Shown piece after piece: positions 16,664 through 26,628 of a stretch of DNA of 43,420 nt. A program made the position numbers and the translations under genes. Each line of letters begins with the position of its first letter. The stretch's first letter is position 1. Source of the DNA: Candidatus Woesearchaeota archaeon (GTDB taxonomy: Archaea > Nanobdellota > Nanobdellia > Woesearchaeales > DSVV01); assembly GCA_016214075.1 (NCBI GenBank), contig JACRPI010000032.1, forward strand, positions 1-43,420, in the 5' to 3' direction. A model generated the notes under the pieces. The model was not told the origin of the DNA, did no database searches, and saw nothing but the letters and a program-made list of their open reading frames with translations.

Positions 16664-19600
16664 TTACGCTTTGGTCTCTTCCGTTGTCTCTGCTATTTCT
16701 ACTTCTTTTATCTCGACAGGCATATCAGCAGAACCAACAATTTCTTGCTGCACAAACACTTTATTCGCAGAGCTACAAGACCAATCCACTTTCCAAACAT
16801 AAATAGTTTCTCCTGTCACTGTATGCTGCTCTTCAAACAAATCAAAACACTCGAGGTTGTGGCCTTTGTAAAAAAATAATTTTGTGAACATGCTTTCCAG
16901 CAGTTGAGAATCCATGAAAAAGCCAGTAAAGCTTGCTCCTGAAGGAATTATCGCCGCGCTGTACGACGATCTGCCATCTGATGAAATGAGCACATCACTT
17001 TGGTTACTGAAATCAGTTGTATTAAACGACCCATCTGGCGCAATATACAGCAATTTTTGCGGATGCTTGTACCCTTCGCTTGTCAGCACGCCTGCATCAC
17101 CTGTGGTAAAATTAATCATAACTCCTGAACCGCAGAGGAGCATTTCGTTTTCCTGCCAGCAATCCTGTGGCATGGTGACATACGAAGGCCATCCTGTAAT
17201 CCAGTTATTTGGGTCACTTGTTATTGCCTCATTGTATAATTTTTCCGCTTCTTCCACAGAAAGACCAATATCATTTTCGATGATTGTTAGCGCTTCTTCT
17301 TTTTCATACGCATTCGCGACATTCACGATGTACGCTCTTTCGAAATTCCATGACCCGAAGTGCGCCCAAACTCCTGATTTTCCCACCATATCCTGACTTG
17401 TAATAAAATAATCTTCTGGAGGAGTACAATGCGTGTACTGAAGCACTGCGCTTGCTTCTTCTTCACTGAATCCATTTTCTGTTAATGCTGTTCTTGCATC
17501 TTCTTCTGTCATCAAAATGATTTCTTTTGTGAGCGTGATTGTCTTGTACGAATTATTTATTTTTTTGTAGATAGTATCGTACGCGCTATTTCCGCCACAA
17601 TCTAACATGCGCAGAATTCCAACTGCTTCACTTTCGCTGTCTGTGAGCAACGCGCGCCCAATCCAGTGCGCCTGCGGCGTATCCTGTGAACCTCCATCAA
17701 ATGTCACCGCGCGATCCGCAATCGCTTTAAACCAATGACCAAAATCCCACCATGAATTGACTATCGCGTCTGGCGCTGCCTCTTGATTAATTTTTTCCAA
17801 GGCATTATACCATCCATCATTGATTAAAGGCATTTGCTGGCTTCCCAACGTATAGCCTACTCCAATCGGTAAGAAAAGGAGAATCGCGACTCCCGCAATA
17901 AGGACAACCTTTACCCATTTTACCTGCAATTTTATGAGATCCGCAATAACGTCTGCCCAAATTCGATAGACAAAAGAAACACCAAATCCACACGCGACCG
18001 CAAACGCTGGCACGAGAATCATCACGAAACGAACCCCCTGCGTACTTGCGTAGATAGTTCCGACAAACCAAATGAACAAAAGAACAGCATATTTCATGTC
18101 CGCTTTCTGCTCTTCAAGGAGCGCATAGATGACTCCAATAAGCAATGGAATACCTACTAAAAAGAAAAACAAAAATAATGTGTCCTGAAGCTGCGGAATC
18201 CATTTAATGATCGCGGCATACCACATACTTACCCCGACAAAATAGATTGTTGTAAAGGAAACCTTTCTGTAAATCAAATAAAACAATGGCGCGAATAATA
18301 AGAGGGTGAAGAAAAATGGAGAGATTATTTTTCCACTCAACAGCGTCAGTAGAATCACCCACGCAAGTCCCGCCGCAAGCATCCATTCCTGCTCTTTTTC
18401 AATAATCGCACGCTCAAAAAGCGCATACCCTACTCCTAAAAACGCAAGTAGAAGAAGAATTCCCATTCCAAAGCTCACTGTGCCAATTATTTCTGACAAA
18501 GAAGCTGGATTGAATTCCGCAACTGTTGTTAAAACGTTTGGCCAGATTTTGATAACTCCCACTTCTTTGATCGTCGAAAACGCAAGTGGTTCCTTGACCG
18601 CATTGACAAATACTTTAAAGCTGGAAAAGAACGTGACGAAAAGACCACAGCATACAATGAAGATGACCAACGCAAGAAGCAATTTTTCTTCTTCACTTTC
18701 AAACTGCTTTTTCTTTATTGTTTCCAAACCTGTTTTTACTGCTGCTCCTAACACAAACAACGGCGCAAGAATAATCGCGCCAATGATCCAAGTGATCTTC
18801 TGATTGCGCTCTTTTCCCGCGATGTATTTTTTGACAAACACATACCACAAAGAAACAAAACAAACACCAAGAAGGAAATCATAAATGTACCACCAGCCGC
18901 CCCACGTGTAGCTGAAGATTCCTACAATCATTCCCCCCAATGCGCCGAAACCCAGCGCTTTTTTCCAATTTTGCGCTTCAAGCGCTTCGATAAAAATCCA
19001 CATAATTAATAGAGGGAAGAGAACGTTATAGCCATCTGTATCAGAAAATCCCGCAATTGTTCTTCCAATAAACGCTGGATGCACCGCAACGATTGTCGCC
19101 GCGACAAACGCGCCCATATTTCCCGCAACCTTTTTCACCATGAAAAATGCAGGGATAACCGCCAACGCAGCAAGAAGCACTGGCAAGAAATACACCACAG
19201 TCATCAATCGAATGTTTGGCGCAAACAAAGAAATTATTTTGTAAAGATATGCTTCCACCATCACGTGAAAATGCGGGAGTTTACTTGTTTCTCCACCGAG
19301 TACTTCACGCGGTGTCCCTGCCATCTGATGCGTGTCATAATATCTTCCATTGAGTTCGATGTCGCCTTCATACCCATGTTCTAGATAATTTTCTGTTAAT
19401 CTATAGAAATACCATGGATCAATTTCTCCAAGATACGTTAATCCATACTCGTCCTGAAATTGTGCTTTAATTTGCTGCGCATTTTGTTCTACGAGGTCTT
19501 CTATCGCGATTTGCTGCCCCAGATAATCAATTGTTCCTGCCGCATAGATCGCATCGAGCTGCTCTTGCGCAAGCTTCTGCTTGTTTTCCTCAGGGAGATT

Positions 19601-19831
19601 CGGATACTGCGCATTGACCTGATCTAGAATTGATTGTTGGATTGATGAACGAATATTTGCTTCTGCTGCATTGTCAATTGATGGAAGGTAAACTGGTTGG
19701 ATTCGAATATGGATGCTTAAGAAAATGGGAATCAGTATCAGGAAGAGAAGATAATTTGCTTTGCACCACGTCCATATGTTTAGCGCAATTTTTCCAAAGT
19801 CAATAGAAATGTCTTCTTTTTCTTCTCCCAC
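16664..19831 (-). CDS. aglB: Dolichyl-phosphooligosaccharide-protein glycosyltransferase (AglB/STT3)
   Basis: The 1,055-residue protein has the hallmarks of the archaeal oligosaccharyltransferase. EIDPWYFYR (catalytic Asp138) is in the first outside loop, SDTDGYN (263-269) is the second acidic motif, and VAEFNP (Glu439) is in the position of the SVSE/TIxE loop. The acceptor-recognition motif appears as WWDFG (694-698) instead of the usual WWDYG. The membrane region has about 13 helices (to about 660) followed by a large outside domain. It transfers glycans from a lipid carrier to Asn in N-x-S/T sequons outside the membrane. An unusually long first loop (about 50-135) is rich in Gln, Asn and Glu. 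The start is a GTG preceded by GGTGG; an ATG four bases upstream is out of frame. Confidence 0.95.
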   Translation of the reverse strand: MGEEKEDISIDFGKIALNIWTWCKANYLLFLILIPIFLSIHIRIQPVYLPSIDNAAEANIRSSIQQSILDQVNAQYPNLPEENKQKLAQEQLDAIYAAGTIDYLGQQIAIEDLVEQNAQQIKAQFQDEYGLTYLGEIDPWYFYRLTENYLEHGYEGDIELNGRYYDTHQMAGTPREVLGGETSKLPHFHVMVEAYLYKIISLFAPNIRLMTVVYFLPVLLAALAVIPAFFMVKKVAGNMGAFVAATIVAVHPAFIGRTIAGFSDTDGYNVLFPLLIMWIFIEALEAQNWKKALGFGALGGMIVGIFSYTWGGWWYIYDFLLGVCFVSLWYVFVKKYIAGKERNQKITWIIGAIILAPLFVLGAAVKTGLETIKKKQFESEEEKLLLALVIFIVCCGLFVTFFSSFKVFVNAVKEPLAFSTIKEVGVIKIWPNVLTTVAEFNPASLSEIIGTVSFGMGILLLLAFLGVGYALFERAIIEKEQEWMLAAGLAWVILLTLLSGKIISPFFFTLLLFAPLFYLIYRKVSFTTIYFVGVSMWYAAIIKWIPQLQDTLFLFFFLVGIPLLIGVIYALLEEQKADMKYAVLLFIWFVGTIYASTQGVRFVMILVPAFAVACGFGVSFVYRIWADVIADLIKLQVKWVKVVLIAGVAILLFLPIGVGYTLGSQQMPLINDGWYNALEKINQEAAPDAIVNSWWDFGHWFKAIADRAVTFDGGSQDTPQAHWIGRALLTDSESEAVGILRMLDCGGNSAYDTIYKKINNSYKTITLTKEIILMTEEDARTALTENGFSEEEASAVLQYTHCTPPEDYFITSQDMVGKSGVWAHFGSWNFERAYIVNVANAYEKEEALTIIENDIGLSVEEAEKLYNEAITSDPNNWITGWPSYVTMPQDCWQENEMLLCGSGVMINFTTGDAGVLTSEGYKHPQKLLYIAPDGSFNTTDFSNQSDVLISSDGRSSYSAAIIPSGASFTGFFMDSQLLESMFTKLFFYKGHNLECFDLFEEQHTVTGETIYVWKVDWSCSSANKVFVQQEIVGSADMPVEIKEVEIAETTEETKA

Positions 19832-19863
19832 TCATCCCACCAAGAGATGTGAGAAAGCTGGGT

Positions 19864-19872
19864 TTTTATAAA
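19864..19872 (-). promoter_or_regulatory. TATA box and ribosome-binding site of aglB
   Basis: Minus-strand TTTATAAAA is centred about 37 bp before the GTG start. A GGTGG motif lies a few bases before the GTG, supporting 19831 as the start. Confidence 0.55.
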
Positions 19873-19979
19873 GGTTGTTGAAAAGAATGCTCCACTACTT
19901 TGCTCCTTTAGATTTTGTTTAGATTCGCCCGATTGCTTTTGAATTTCTGTTCTCATTTTACTTTTTTAAAAAAAAAGAG

Positions 19980-20047
19980 AGCTGAATTGTGTATAAGGAC
20001 TTTACTGAGCGACTACTTATTTTTTTGGTGCGTGTTTATGTGCAGCT
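19980..20047. repeat. Structured element E (68 bp), related to the element at 33656-33720
   Basis: Outer arms AGCTG (19980-19984) and CAGCT (20043-20047) enclose the conserved strings AATTGTGTAT, TAAGG, GCGA and GGTGCGTGT in the same order as in the second copy. An inner stem ATAAG/CTTAT is also possible. It lies in the gap between aglB and the reductase gene; no open frame is apparent. Confidence 0.5.
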
Positions 20048-20065
20048 GTTTATGAAAATACAACA

Positions 20066-21187
20066 TTATAACGCTTTCCACATCTTTTTCATGTGCTTCA
20101 TCCCAAAGAAAATAAATTGCGGATTTTCTCTAACAAGATGAAATATTAATTGTAAAAGGTTATCCCGCGTATACTTTTCCATCACCTCGTTCGCACTGGA
20201 ATTGTTCAGCATTTTGACGAGTTGGTTGTATTCCTCATCTGAAAATTGGTCAAGGAACTTTCGCAGGAAGAGATGGAGCCACAATTTTTCTCTTTTGAGT
20301 TCTTTGTTGAAATCTTTGTTGTTGATGACGCAGTCTGTAAGTATTTTCGCTGCTTCAAGATGTGGAATAATTCCGCCTCCTGTTGTGGATTTTATGATTG
20401 TCGCTGCGTCACCAATAAGATAGATGTTGTTTTTTTGGACATTGATGTTTGGATTGTAACAGGGAATTAATCCTCCTTGTCTGTCCGTAATGTCCAAGTC
20501 TGTGTATCCTAATTTTTCCATCGCATGTTTGAAATAGATGTTTGGTGTTTCTTTTGTCGCAAGACCAATTCTTGCGTGCTGCGTATCTTCTGGGACAACC
20601 CAGAGGAAAAATTCTGGACAGATATTTCCAAGATAGACGTGATAGGTGTTTGGTTCAAAGGTTCCTTTCACTGTTGCCTGGCTCCCATAATACATCGGCG
20701 TTGGATGCCGCTTGAGCATTTCTTCGTTGATGATTTTAGAGACTTTGCTGTTTGGTCCATCCGCGCCGATAAGAATGTCAATTTTAACTTTCTTTTCTGC
20801 TTCTTTATTTTTCACGATGATTTCTTGTGTTTCATCATTGTAACTGATGAACTTTGTTCCTTTTTCTATCGTCGCTCCTGCCACGATCGCTTTCTTCAGA
20901 ATGTAGTTGTCAAACTTATGACGGCAAACGATAATATCATCATTTTTTGTTTCAAACACAGTGCCATCTGGCGCAAACACTTTGACTTTCCGCATCCTGT
21001 TGACTATGTACTCATCGCTGAGTTCCACGTGGTTTTTGAGATCATTGGTGAGAATTCCTGTACACTGAATAGGAAGCCCTGGCTCAAGATGTTCTTCGTA
21101 GATCGTGACGTTGTAGTTCGCTTTTGCAAGAAGATACGCTGTGTAGTTTCCCGCAGGTCCTGCACCAATGATCGCGACTGATTTCAT
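20066..21187 (-). CDS. Geranylgeranyl-reductase-family FAD-dependent oxidoreductase
   Basis: The 373-residue flavoprotein starts with the FAD-binding motif IIGAGPAGNYTAYLL, then has GLPIQCTGIL (residues 37-46), GADGPNS (141-147) and LIGDAATIIKSTTGGGI (257-273). Together these are the layout of the archaeal geranylgeranyl reductase family. Members saturate double bonds of the isoprenoid chains of archaeal membrane lipids or of polyprenyl carriers. Length is slightly below the usual 390-450. The alternative is a related FAD monooxygenase-like enzyme. Near aglB it could also act on the lipid carrier of N-glycosylation, but this is only position-based. A TATA-like box 26 bp upstream fits a leaderless start. 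Confidence 0.85.
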   Translation of the reverse strand: MKSVAIIGAGPAGNYTAYLLAKANYNVTIYEEHLEPGLPIQCTGILTNDLKNHVELSDEYIVNRMRKVKVFAPDGTVFETKNDDIIVCRHKFDNYILKKAIVAGATIEKGTKFISYNDETQEIIVKNKEAEKKVKIDILIGADGPNSKVSKIINEEMLKRHPTPMYYGSQATVKGTFEPNTYHVYLGNICPEFFLWVVPEDTQHARIGLATKETPNIYFKHAMEKLGYTDLDITDRQGGLIPCYNPNINVQKNNIYLIGDAATIIKSTTGGGIIPHLEAAKILTDCVINNKDFNKELKREKLWLHLFLRKFLDQFSDEEYNQLVKMLNNSSANEVMEKYTRDNLLQLIFHLVRENPQFIFFGMKHMKKMWKAL

Positions 21188-21208
21188 TCTTTATGGGTTG
21201 AACGGAGC

Positions 21209-21217
21209 GCTTTTAAT
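21209..21217 (-). promoter_or_regulatory. TATA-like box of the reductase gene
   Basis: Minus-strand ATTAAAAG is centred 26 bp before the ATG at 21187. Confidence 0.45.
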
Positions 21218-21335
21218 GATTGTTGTGGATTGTTGCTTTTTTACCCTTTACTTTTGCCTTTTTGTTTTTGAAGAGTAAGATTAAGTTTGTGCGTCTTCTT
21301 TTGTGGAATCACTTAATAGTAGTTAATTGCAAAAG

Positions 21336-21346
21336 ATTTATAAATA
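21336..21346 (+). promoter_or_regulatory. TATA box of the first TPR gene
   Basis: ATTTATAAATA is centred 26 bp before the ATG at 21367, fitting a leaderless transcript. Confidence 0.65.
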
Positions 21347-21366
21347 AAGCAGGGGTTCTTTGAGGT

Positions 21367-22707
21367 ATGGCCCAAGCAAGTACTACAGAACAAGACTTTT
21401 TTGGTAATGAACCATCGTTAGATAGTTCTCTCCAAGCTGTTGAAGCAGAAATCGAACCAGAAACCTATTCAGAATTTTATGACTTGGTTACAGAACGATT
21501 ATTTAAAACATCAGCAGAAGAAGGGATTGGATTTCTTGGCAAGTATATTGAACGACGAGGATCTTTTTGGGGTCTTGGAAGTGTAGGAACTTCTCTTAGA
21601 AAACATAGTTACCTCCAAGAAGACATCGCAAAATCACATCCTAATGATCCTGATCGAATAGAAGAAGCACTTGTGCAACTTCGCGATACGAAACGAGAAA
21701 ATGGTCGATTAACGCTTGATGACGTTGTCGCGACAAGTTATCTTCTCACTGATGAATTTGACAGACGCGCGACATTTTTGTTGGCGTATGAACTTGATTA
21801 TCTTGAAGCACGAGAGCTCGGTGTCTCTGTCTCTTCGAAAGGAAAAACCGGGACTACCCAACGAGCTCCGACAAAAACAGAAGGAGAAGCATATGTCGCA
21901 GATATCCTTCAATGGATGGACTACGCAACTTCAAAGAGGATGCCTTTCAGAGAACTCATACGAGGAATCCATTTCTTTCTTATTAACAGTTTAGAACTTT
22001 ATGCGACTGCTGTTCATGATATTAAACAAAAAAATTATACTGTTGCTCAAATAAAACTCACTGGCCTTCGCGCTGCTGCTGACAAAGGACTCGCGAACAT
22101 AGAAGGACCAATTATTTATCAGCTTGCGCAAATTGCACTCAAAACAAAAAATGATGCACTCGCTGAAGAAAGATTGAGAGAATGTGTGATGATGCCTTCA
22201 ACAGCATTTCCCACACAGTTTGGAATACATATTGAAGATGCATATCAGGCACTTTTAGAACTCTACCAAAAAAGAAAAAATATTGATGCTGCACACGAAA
22301 TATTGTCTCATGCAAAACGATACAACGCAGTAACACAAGAACACTATGTCTCTGTTGCACGACTCTGTTATAAGCTATATCGCGGACAGGATGTCATTGC
22401 TCTTATCAATGAAGGCATCAACAGATTTTCGGAACATGACAGATTACGAGCATACAAACAAGATGTAGTTAATGATTGGTTTGAATTAGGTGGTAAAGCA
22501 GAAAAAGATAAAGATTACTCTGATGCTCGCGCATATTACAGACGAATCATTGAATTTGAACCAACACATACGCAAGCGTATTTACGAATTGCACAAACAT
22601 ATGAAGCACAGGGCAGAAAACTTGAAGCACGAATGCATTACCAGAAAACACTCGCCTTAGATAAGAGAGTTACTGAAGCACAACAAGGGCTTAAACGTGT
22701 TCAATAG
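21367..22707 (+). CDS. TPR protein with shared N-terminal helical block (TPR1)
   Basis: The 446-residue, probably cytosolic protein has no signal peptide or membrane helix. Residues about 35-150 form a helical block with the pattern LTLDDVV...DRR...YELDYL that recurs in the next gene and in the 931-residue membrane protein. Several degenerate TPR helices follow (about 200-350). The last 84 residues (363-446) hold a strong TPR module: VVNDWFELG, DYSDARAYYRRIIEFEP, then AYLRIAQTYEAQGRKLEA. That module is repeated at the C-terminus of the next two proteins and, more loosely, inside the GT4 fusion. It likely acts as an adaptor. I do not recognise a named family. Confidence 0.78.
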   Translation: MAQASTTEQDFFGNEPSLDSSLQAVEAEIEPETYSEFYDLVTERLFKTSAEEGIGFLGKYIERRGSFWGLGSVGTSLRKHSYLQEDIAKSHPNDPDRIEEALVQLRDTKRENGRLTLDDVVATSYLLTDEFDRRATFLLAYELDYLEARELGVSVSSKGKTGTTQRAPTKTEGEAYVADILQWMDYATSKRMPFRELIRGIHFFLINSLELYATAVHDIKQKNYTVAQIKLTGLRAAADKGLANIEGPIIYQLAQIALKTKNDALAEERLRECVMMPSTAFPTQFGIHIEDAYQALLELYQKRKNIDAAHEILSHAKRYNAVTQEHYVSVARLCYKLYRGQDVIALINEGINRFSEHDRLRAYKQDVVNDWFELGGKAEKDKDYSDARAYYRRIIEFEPTHTQAYLRIAQTYEAQGRKLEARMHYQKTLALDKRVTEAQQGLKRVQ

Positions 22708-22797
22708 AAAAAACATCAACATTCTTTTATGGATCTATTTCTTAACCTAATCGACCATCACAACTTAATCTTCAAGTCGTAAAGCATACCGCATAAT

Positions 22798-22807
22798 CTT
22801 TATAAAA
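22798..22807 (+). promoter_or_regulatory. TATA box of the second TPR gene
   Basis: CTTTATAAAA is centred 26 bp before the ATG at 22829. Confidence 0.65.
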
Positions 22808-22828
22808 CGATTCTCGTTTCTCTCTTTC

Positions 22829-24736
22829 ATGATGGAACATTCTTCTGGTGGGGCTCCGTATGATCTTCTTCTCCAAACACTGTCTCGGCGTTTGCTAAAA
22901 CCCACTATTTCCCAAAAAGAGGGACTTGACGCACTTGCCTCTTACATTACGGGCACAGGATGGATAACTGAAAAACCTCTCTGGGCAACACTCCTCTACT
23001 GGCGGACAAGACAAGAAGAACGCTCTGCTCTGAACAGTTGTCTTGAAGAATTGTATTCCAAAAAACGAGAACTGAAGAATGACTCTCTTTCTCTTGACGC
23101 AGTTGTTGCTGTCGCGTACACCCAAACAAACGAGGTTGATCGACAAGCGCTGCTCGTTCTTGGTCATGAATTTGGTTTTTATACAATCACAAAAGAATCT
23201 AACTCTGCATATTTCGTTGATGATGATTCCAAGCAAAGTATTGTTGCTCTTGTAACAAATTTGGAAGCCGCAAAGAAGGGAGGAATTACAACGGACGCAG
23301 TCATGGCTTATCTTCTTCCTCAACGCACTGTTTCCAACGCCAGAGAAGAAACTTTGGATATTGGAGATACGTGCGGATATGACTCTGATATTACTGGAAC
23401 TTTTGAATTTGATGATGATCAAGAATTGGATAATTTCGCTACAGAAGAGCTTGACCCCTTAAGCCCAACTGTTCTTATTCCTCTTTATACGATGGGAATT
23501 ACTGCTGTCCTTGCAAACGATCGTGAAACAATTACCCAAATAGGAAAAAATAATATGATCCAACTTCGAGACGCACAATATAAAAAACACATCGCTTGCG
23601 CACTTCGCGCAGCGTACAGTTTCCAGAATAATGTTATTCCACAAGCAATACGATATTATGAAGAAAGCATTGCTTTAACGCCAGAACCGGAAACACACGA
23701 ACCCCTTTACGCAGCCTCAATTACGGCACTTTCTGGATTATATTGTCGCTCTGTTGCATACACTGAAAGATTTGCAACGCTTTACCCGCTCGCGAAGGCA
23801 GTGGCGATCCCACTTGATGAACAGACTATTTGTGAGAAAGTTAGACATTTCGCGGAGATGACAACGAAGGCGTATAGTACACAAAAAAGCGACACTTCTC
23901 TTCGTCAATTAGACAAACTACTTCCTCTTACTGAACTTCCTTCTGTCTTTGAAATAGTAACCACGGCATATACTTCAATGATGCGCCATGCGCTTGATGA
24001 CAAAAATATTGATCACGCAAGACATTGTCATGACAAAATAGCAGCACTTTCCCAAAAAGTTCCTTTTGAAGACGAACTAAGAGACGGTATTGAAGAAAAA
24101 GTTCTTGATGCCATTGTTTTATTTTATGAATTTGCAGCATTACAATATGACGTAGGAGCTGTTGAAGAAGCGGCAAAAGCACTTGACAACTGTGAACGTG
24201 TTTTAAAGACTGGTGGCGCTGGCGCTCTTCACTTACTCACTGCAAAAATTCGACTTGCTGAAGGAAACAACGATGCTGCACTCGCATCTTTAGAAGCAGC
24301 TGTTGCTTCTGATTTTAGTGATCCACGATACAAAGTAACAAAAGAAGAAGTATATGTACTTCTTGCACGACAGTATTACTTAAGAAAGAACTACAATAAA
24401 CTAAGAGATTTATTTGAAGACGGTTTTGAAAAACTTCCTTCACATCAGAATTTAATAGAATATAAACTAGATGTTGTTAATGATTGGTTTGAATTGGGAC
24501 ATAAAGCAGAAAGAAATAAGGATTATTCTGACGCACGCATGTATTATCGACGAATCATTGAATTTGAACCAATTAATGCAAGAGCCCACTTACGAATTGC
24601 CTTAACTTATGAAACACAAGGACGTAAAATAGATGCACAAACATACTACCAAAGGACACTCGTTCTGGAGGCTCAATCTTTGGAAGCGCAACAGGGGCTT
24701 CTTCGATCGATAAAGGAAGTTATTACTCCACAGTGA
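22829..24736 (+). CDS. TPR protein, paralogue of the preceding gene (TPR2)
   Basis: The 635-residue protein repeats the layout of TPR1. The N-terminal helical block ends LSLDAVV...DRQ...HEFGFY (residues 87-118), with the same 27-residue spacing as in TPR1. An acidic linker follows (about 165-200, rich in Asp/Glu), then a middle region of degenerate TPR-like helices, and finally the C-terminal module (545-635) with VVNDWFELG and DYSDARMYYRRIIEFEP. The two C-terminal modules differ at few positions, so the genes are duplicates that have diverged in the middle. It is probably cytosolic and a scaffold. Its TATA box and ATG fit a leaderless mRNA. Confidence 0.78.
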   Translation: MMEHSSGGAPYDLLLQTLSRRLLKPTISQKEGLDALASYITGTGWITEKPLWATLLYWRTRQEERSALNSCLEELYSKKRELKNDSLSLDAVVAVAYTQTNEVDRQALLVLGHEFGFYTITKESNSAYFVDDDSKQSIVALVTNLEAAKKGGITTDAVMAYLLPQRTVSNAREETLDIGDTCGYDSDITGTFEFDDDQELDNFATEELDPLSPTVLIPLYTMGITAVLANDRETITQIGKNNMIQLRDAQYKKHIACALRAAYSFQNNVIPQAIRYYEESIALTPEPETHEPLYAASITALSGLYCRSVAYTERFATLYPLAKAVAIPLDEQTICEKVRHFAEMTTKAYSTQKSDTSLRQLDKLLPLTELPSVFEIVTTAYTSMMRHALDDKNIDHARHCHDKIAALSQKVPFEDELRDGIEEKVLDAIVLFYEFAALQYDVGAVEEAAKALDNCERVLKTGGAGALHLLTAKIRLAEGNNDAALASLEAAVASDFSDPRYKVTKEEVYVLLARQYYLRKNYNKLRDLFEDGFEKLPSHQNLIEYKLDVVNDWFELGHKAERNKDYSDARMYYRRIIEFEPINARAHLRIALTYETQGRKIDAQTYYQRTLVLEAQSLEAQQGLLRSIKEVITPQ

Positions 24737-24761
24737 ATACAAATAGAAACTTTTATAAATA
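24733..24761 (+). promoter_or_regulatory. Promoter of the PP2C gene, near-identical to the PKD-gene promoter
   Basis: These 29 bases, ending in TTTATAAATA, match 33741-33769 at 27 positions. The match covers the upstream GTGAATACA and ATAGAAAC strings as well as the TATA box. The block overlaps the stop codon of the preceding gene. The TATA centre is 26 bp before the ATG at 24782. Confidence 0.65.
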
Positions 24762-24781
24762 AGCTCCTTTTTTACCCCAAT

Positions 24782-26623
24782 ATGGATAGCTATGCAACAC
24801 AATATTTCAAAAGAACGCAAGATGGTTTTGACAGTTCTGAAAATGATGCATACTCCCTTTTTCTAACAGAAGATATGATGCTTTCTGTTGCTGGCTTTTC
24901 TTACCTTGGAAGAAGAAGACCACTTAATGAAGATAATTATATCCTTCAAGATGGAACTCTGGTTGTTGCGGATGGCGCTGGGGGTCACAATTCCGGAGAA
25001 ATCGCAAGCCATCTTGTCTGCGATGTTTTTGAGCGAGAGAACGATCCTACTTCTGTGCCAATACAACATAAAGAATTAAGCGACACTATTCGCGAGGCAC
25101 ATACTTATGTAATTAAAGAGGCTGCAAAAAGACCGAAAGAGTTAGGAAAAGAAAGAGAAGGAGAAATGTGTTCTACTGTTGCTGCTCTTCGCTTTCTAGG
25201 GAATAAAGTTTCTCGCGCGTACGTCGGTGATTCTCGCATTTATCGCTTACGAAATAACAGATTAAAACAACTGAGCGAAGATGACAGTGTTGCTTGGGAA
25301 AGATATCGAAAAGGAGAAATTACAAGAGAGAATGTTCGAACAGATAAAAATAGACATTTTATTACTTCTGCAATTGGATTTAGTGACAGTTCTCTTTCTC
25401 ATCTTCACGATTCTTCAGATGATGTCCAGCTTGGAGATGTTTATCTTCTTTGCACAGACGGTCTTTGGGATGAACTTCCTGATCGGGAAATTGGACGACT
25501 CATAAAACAAGGATACGTTGACCACCCTGATGATGATCTTACTGTCGCAAAAATGCTTGTTACTGCTGCAAACAGCGCAGGGGGGCGAGATAATATTACC
25601 GCTGTTCTTGCACGAGCGAAAGGAATTCCTATTGAAATTCTTGTTGAACGAGGCATTGGAGCAATAGAAGAAGACGATACAACTCTTCTTTTGGATCTCT
25701 TTAGCAAGCATAGAGACAGATTGCTCTCTGCACATGGAAGCAAAGCTCGCTATGTTCTTGCAGAATATACACAAAGAACCGGACTTTCGCTTACTGCACG
25801 AGATTTTTATTTAGAAGCAATCGAACAAGCATCTCCTCAAGAACGCAAAGAATCTTATTTTAAAAAAACAGTTGATACACTCCTTTGGCTTTATTCTTCT
25901 CTTTATATTCAGGAAACTGGTGCATCAAATGGAAGAGAACAAATATTCTTCAGAAAAGTTCTGGAACTTCGAGGAAAGGCAGAAGGGTATAAGGAACGAA
26001 TTGATGCAACACTTTGCGAACGTGTTGAGCAATTTGGTGATTTTGAAAATATTACAGAACTTGACAATCTGCGCCTAGGCTCTATAGATGCTCACGTTCC
26101 TGCTCTTCGAGAAAGTATTGCTCATGGTTATCTACAAATTGCTGAGAAAGCACTCGCTAGAAAAGACTATGCTAATGCACAAATGTTACTTGAAAAAATG
26201 CACCTGGTTAATACTGAAACTCCTTTTATGCAAACAGTTACTAAAAGACAGGGAACTGCTTACGTTGGTCTTGCGAGAGTTTACTATGTAACACGCCAAT
26301 TTGAAGCACTTCATACATTGTTTAGCGACGAGCATAAAGAAGTACAAGAGCTCATGAGTTATAAGAAGGATGTTATAAACGATTGGTATGAACTTGGTCG
26401 CAAAGCAGAGAGGGAAGGAGATTACTCTGATGCACGTGCCTATTATAGAAGAATTATCGACTTTGAGCCATCACATGTTAGAGCACACTTTCATATTGGG
26501 ACTGCATACGAAGCACAGTTACGACATGACCAAGCAAAAACTGCTTACAAAAGAACTCTTACATTAGCACCAACTTTTACTGAAGCACGAGAAGGATTAA
26601 CAAGAGTTAAAACGAGGAACTGA
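24782..26623 (+). CDS. PP2C-family Ser/Thr protein phosphatase with C-terminal TPR module
   Basis: Residues about 33-280 are a PP2C/Stp1-type phosphatase. Metal-binding acids are present in RRRPLNEDN (Asp51), VADGAGGH (Asp64), LLCTDGLWDEL (Asp226) and GGRDNITAV (Asp270), with YVGDSRIYRL in between. So the enzyme looks complete and Mn/Mg-dependent. A middle helical region (about 300-525) leads to a TPR module (527-613; DYSDARAYYRRIIDFEP) shared with the two preceding proteins. PP2C enzymes are uncommon in archaea. It probably removes phosphate from Ser/Thr of partners bound through the TPR tail. The next gene starts 5 bp later, so the two are co-transcribed. Confidence 0.88.
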   Translation: MDSYATQYFKRTQDGFDSSENDAYSLFLTEDMMLSVAGFSYLGRRRPLNEDNYILQDGTLVVADGAGGHNSGEIASHLVCDVFERENDPTSVPIQHKELSDTIREAHTYVIKEAAKRPKELGKEREGEMCSTVAALRFLGNKVSRAYVGDSRIYRLRNNRLKQLSEDDSVAWERYRKGEITRENVRTDKNRHFITSAIGFSDSSLSHLHDSSDDVQLGDVYLLCTDGLWDELPDREIGRLIKQGYVDHPDDDLTVAKMLVTAANSAGGRDNITAVLARAKGIPIEILVERGIGAIEEDDTTLLLDLFSKHRDRLLSAHGSKARYVLAEYTQRTGLSLTARDFYLEAIEQASPQERKESYFKKTVDTLLWLYSSLYIQETGASNGREQIFFRKVLELRGKAEGYKERIDATLCERVEQFGDFENITELDNLRLGSIDAHVPALRESIAHGYLQIAEKALARKDYANAQMLLEKMHLVNTETPFMQTVTKRQGTAYVGLARVYYVTRQFEALHTLFSDEHKEVQELMSYKKDVINDWYELGRKAEREGDYSDARAYYRRIIDFEPSHVRAHFHIGTAYEAQLRHDQAKTAYKRTLTLAPTFTEAREGLTRVKTRN

Positions 26624-26628
26624 ATAAA

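Noticed and set aside
21367-24736. The two TPR proteins as toxin-antitoxin or phage-defence components
   Set aside because: No nuclease, NTPase or toxin domain is visible in them or their neighbours; the context points to surface and signalling proteins.
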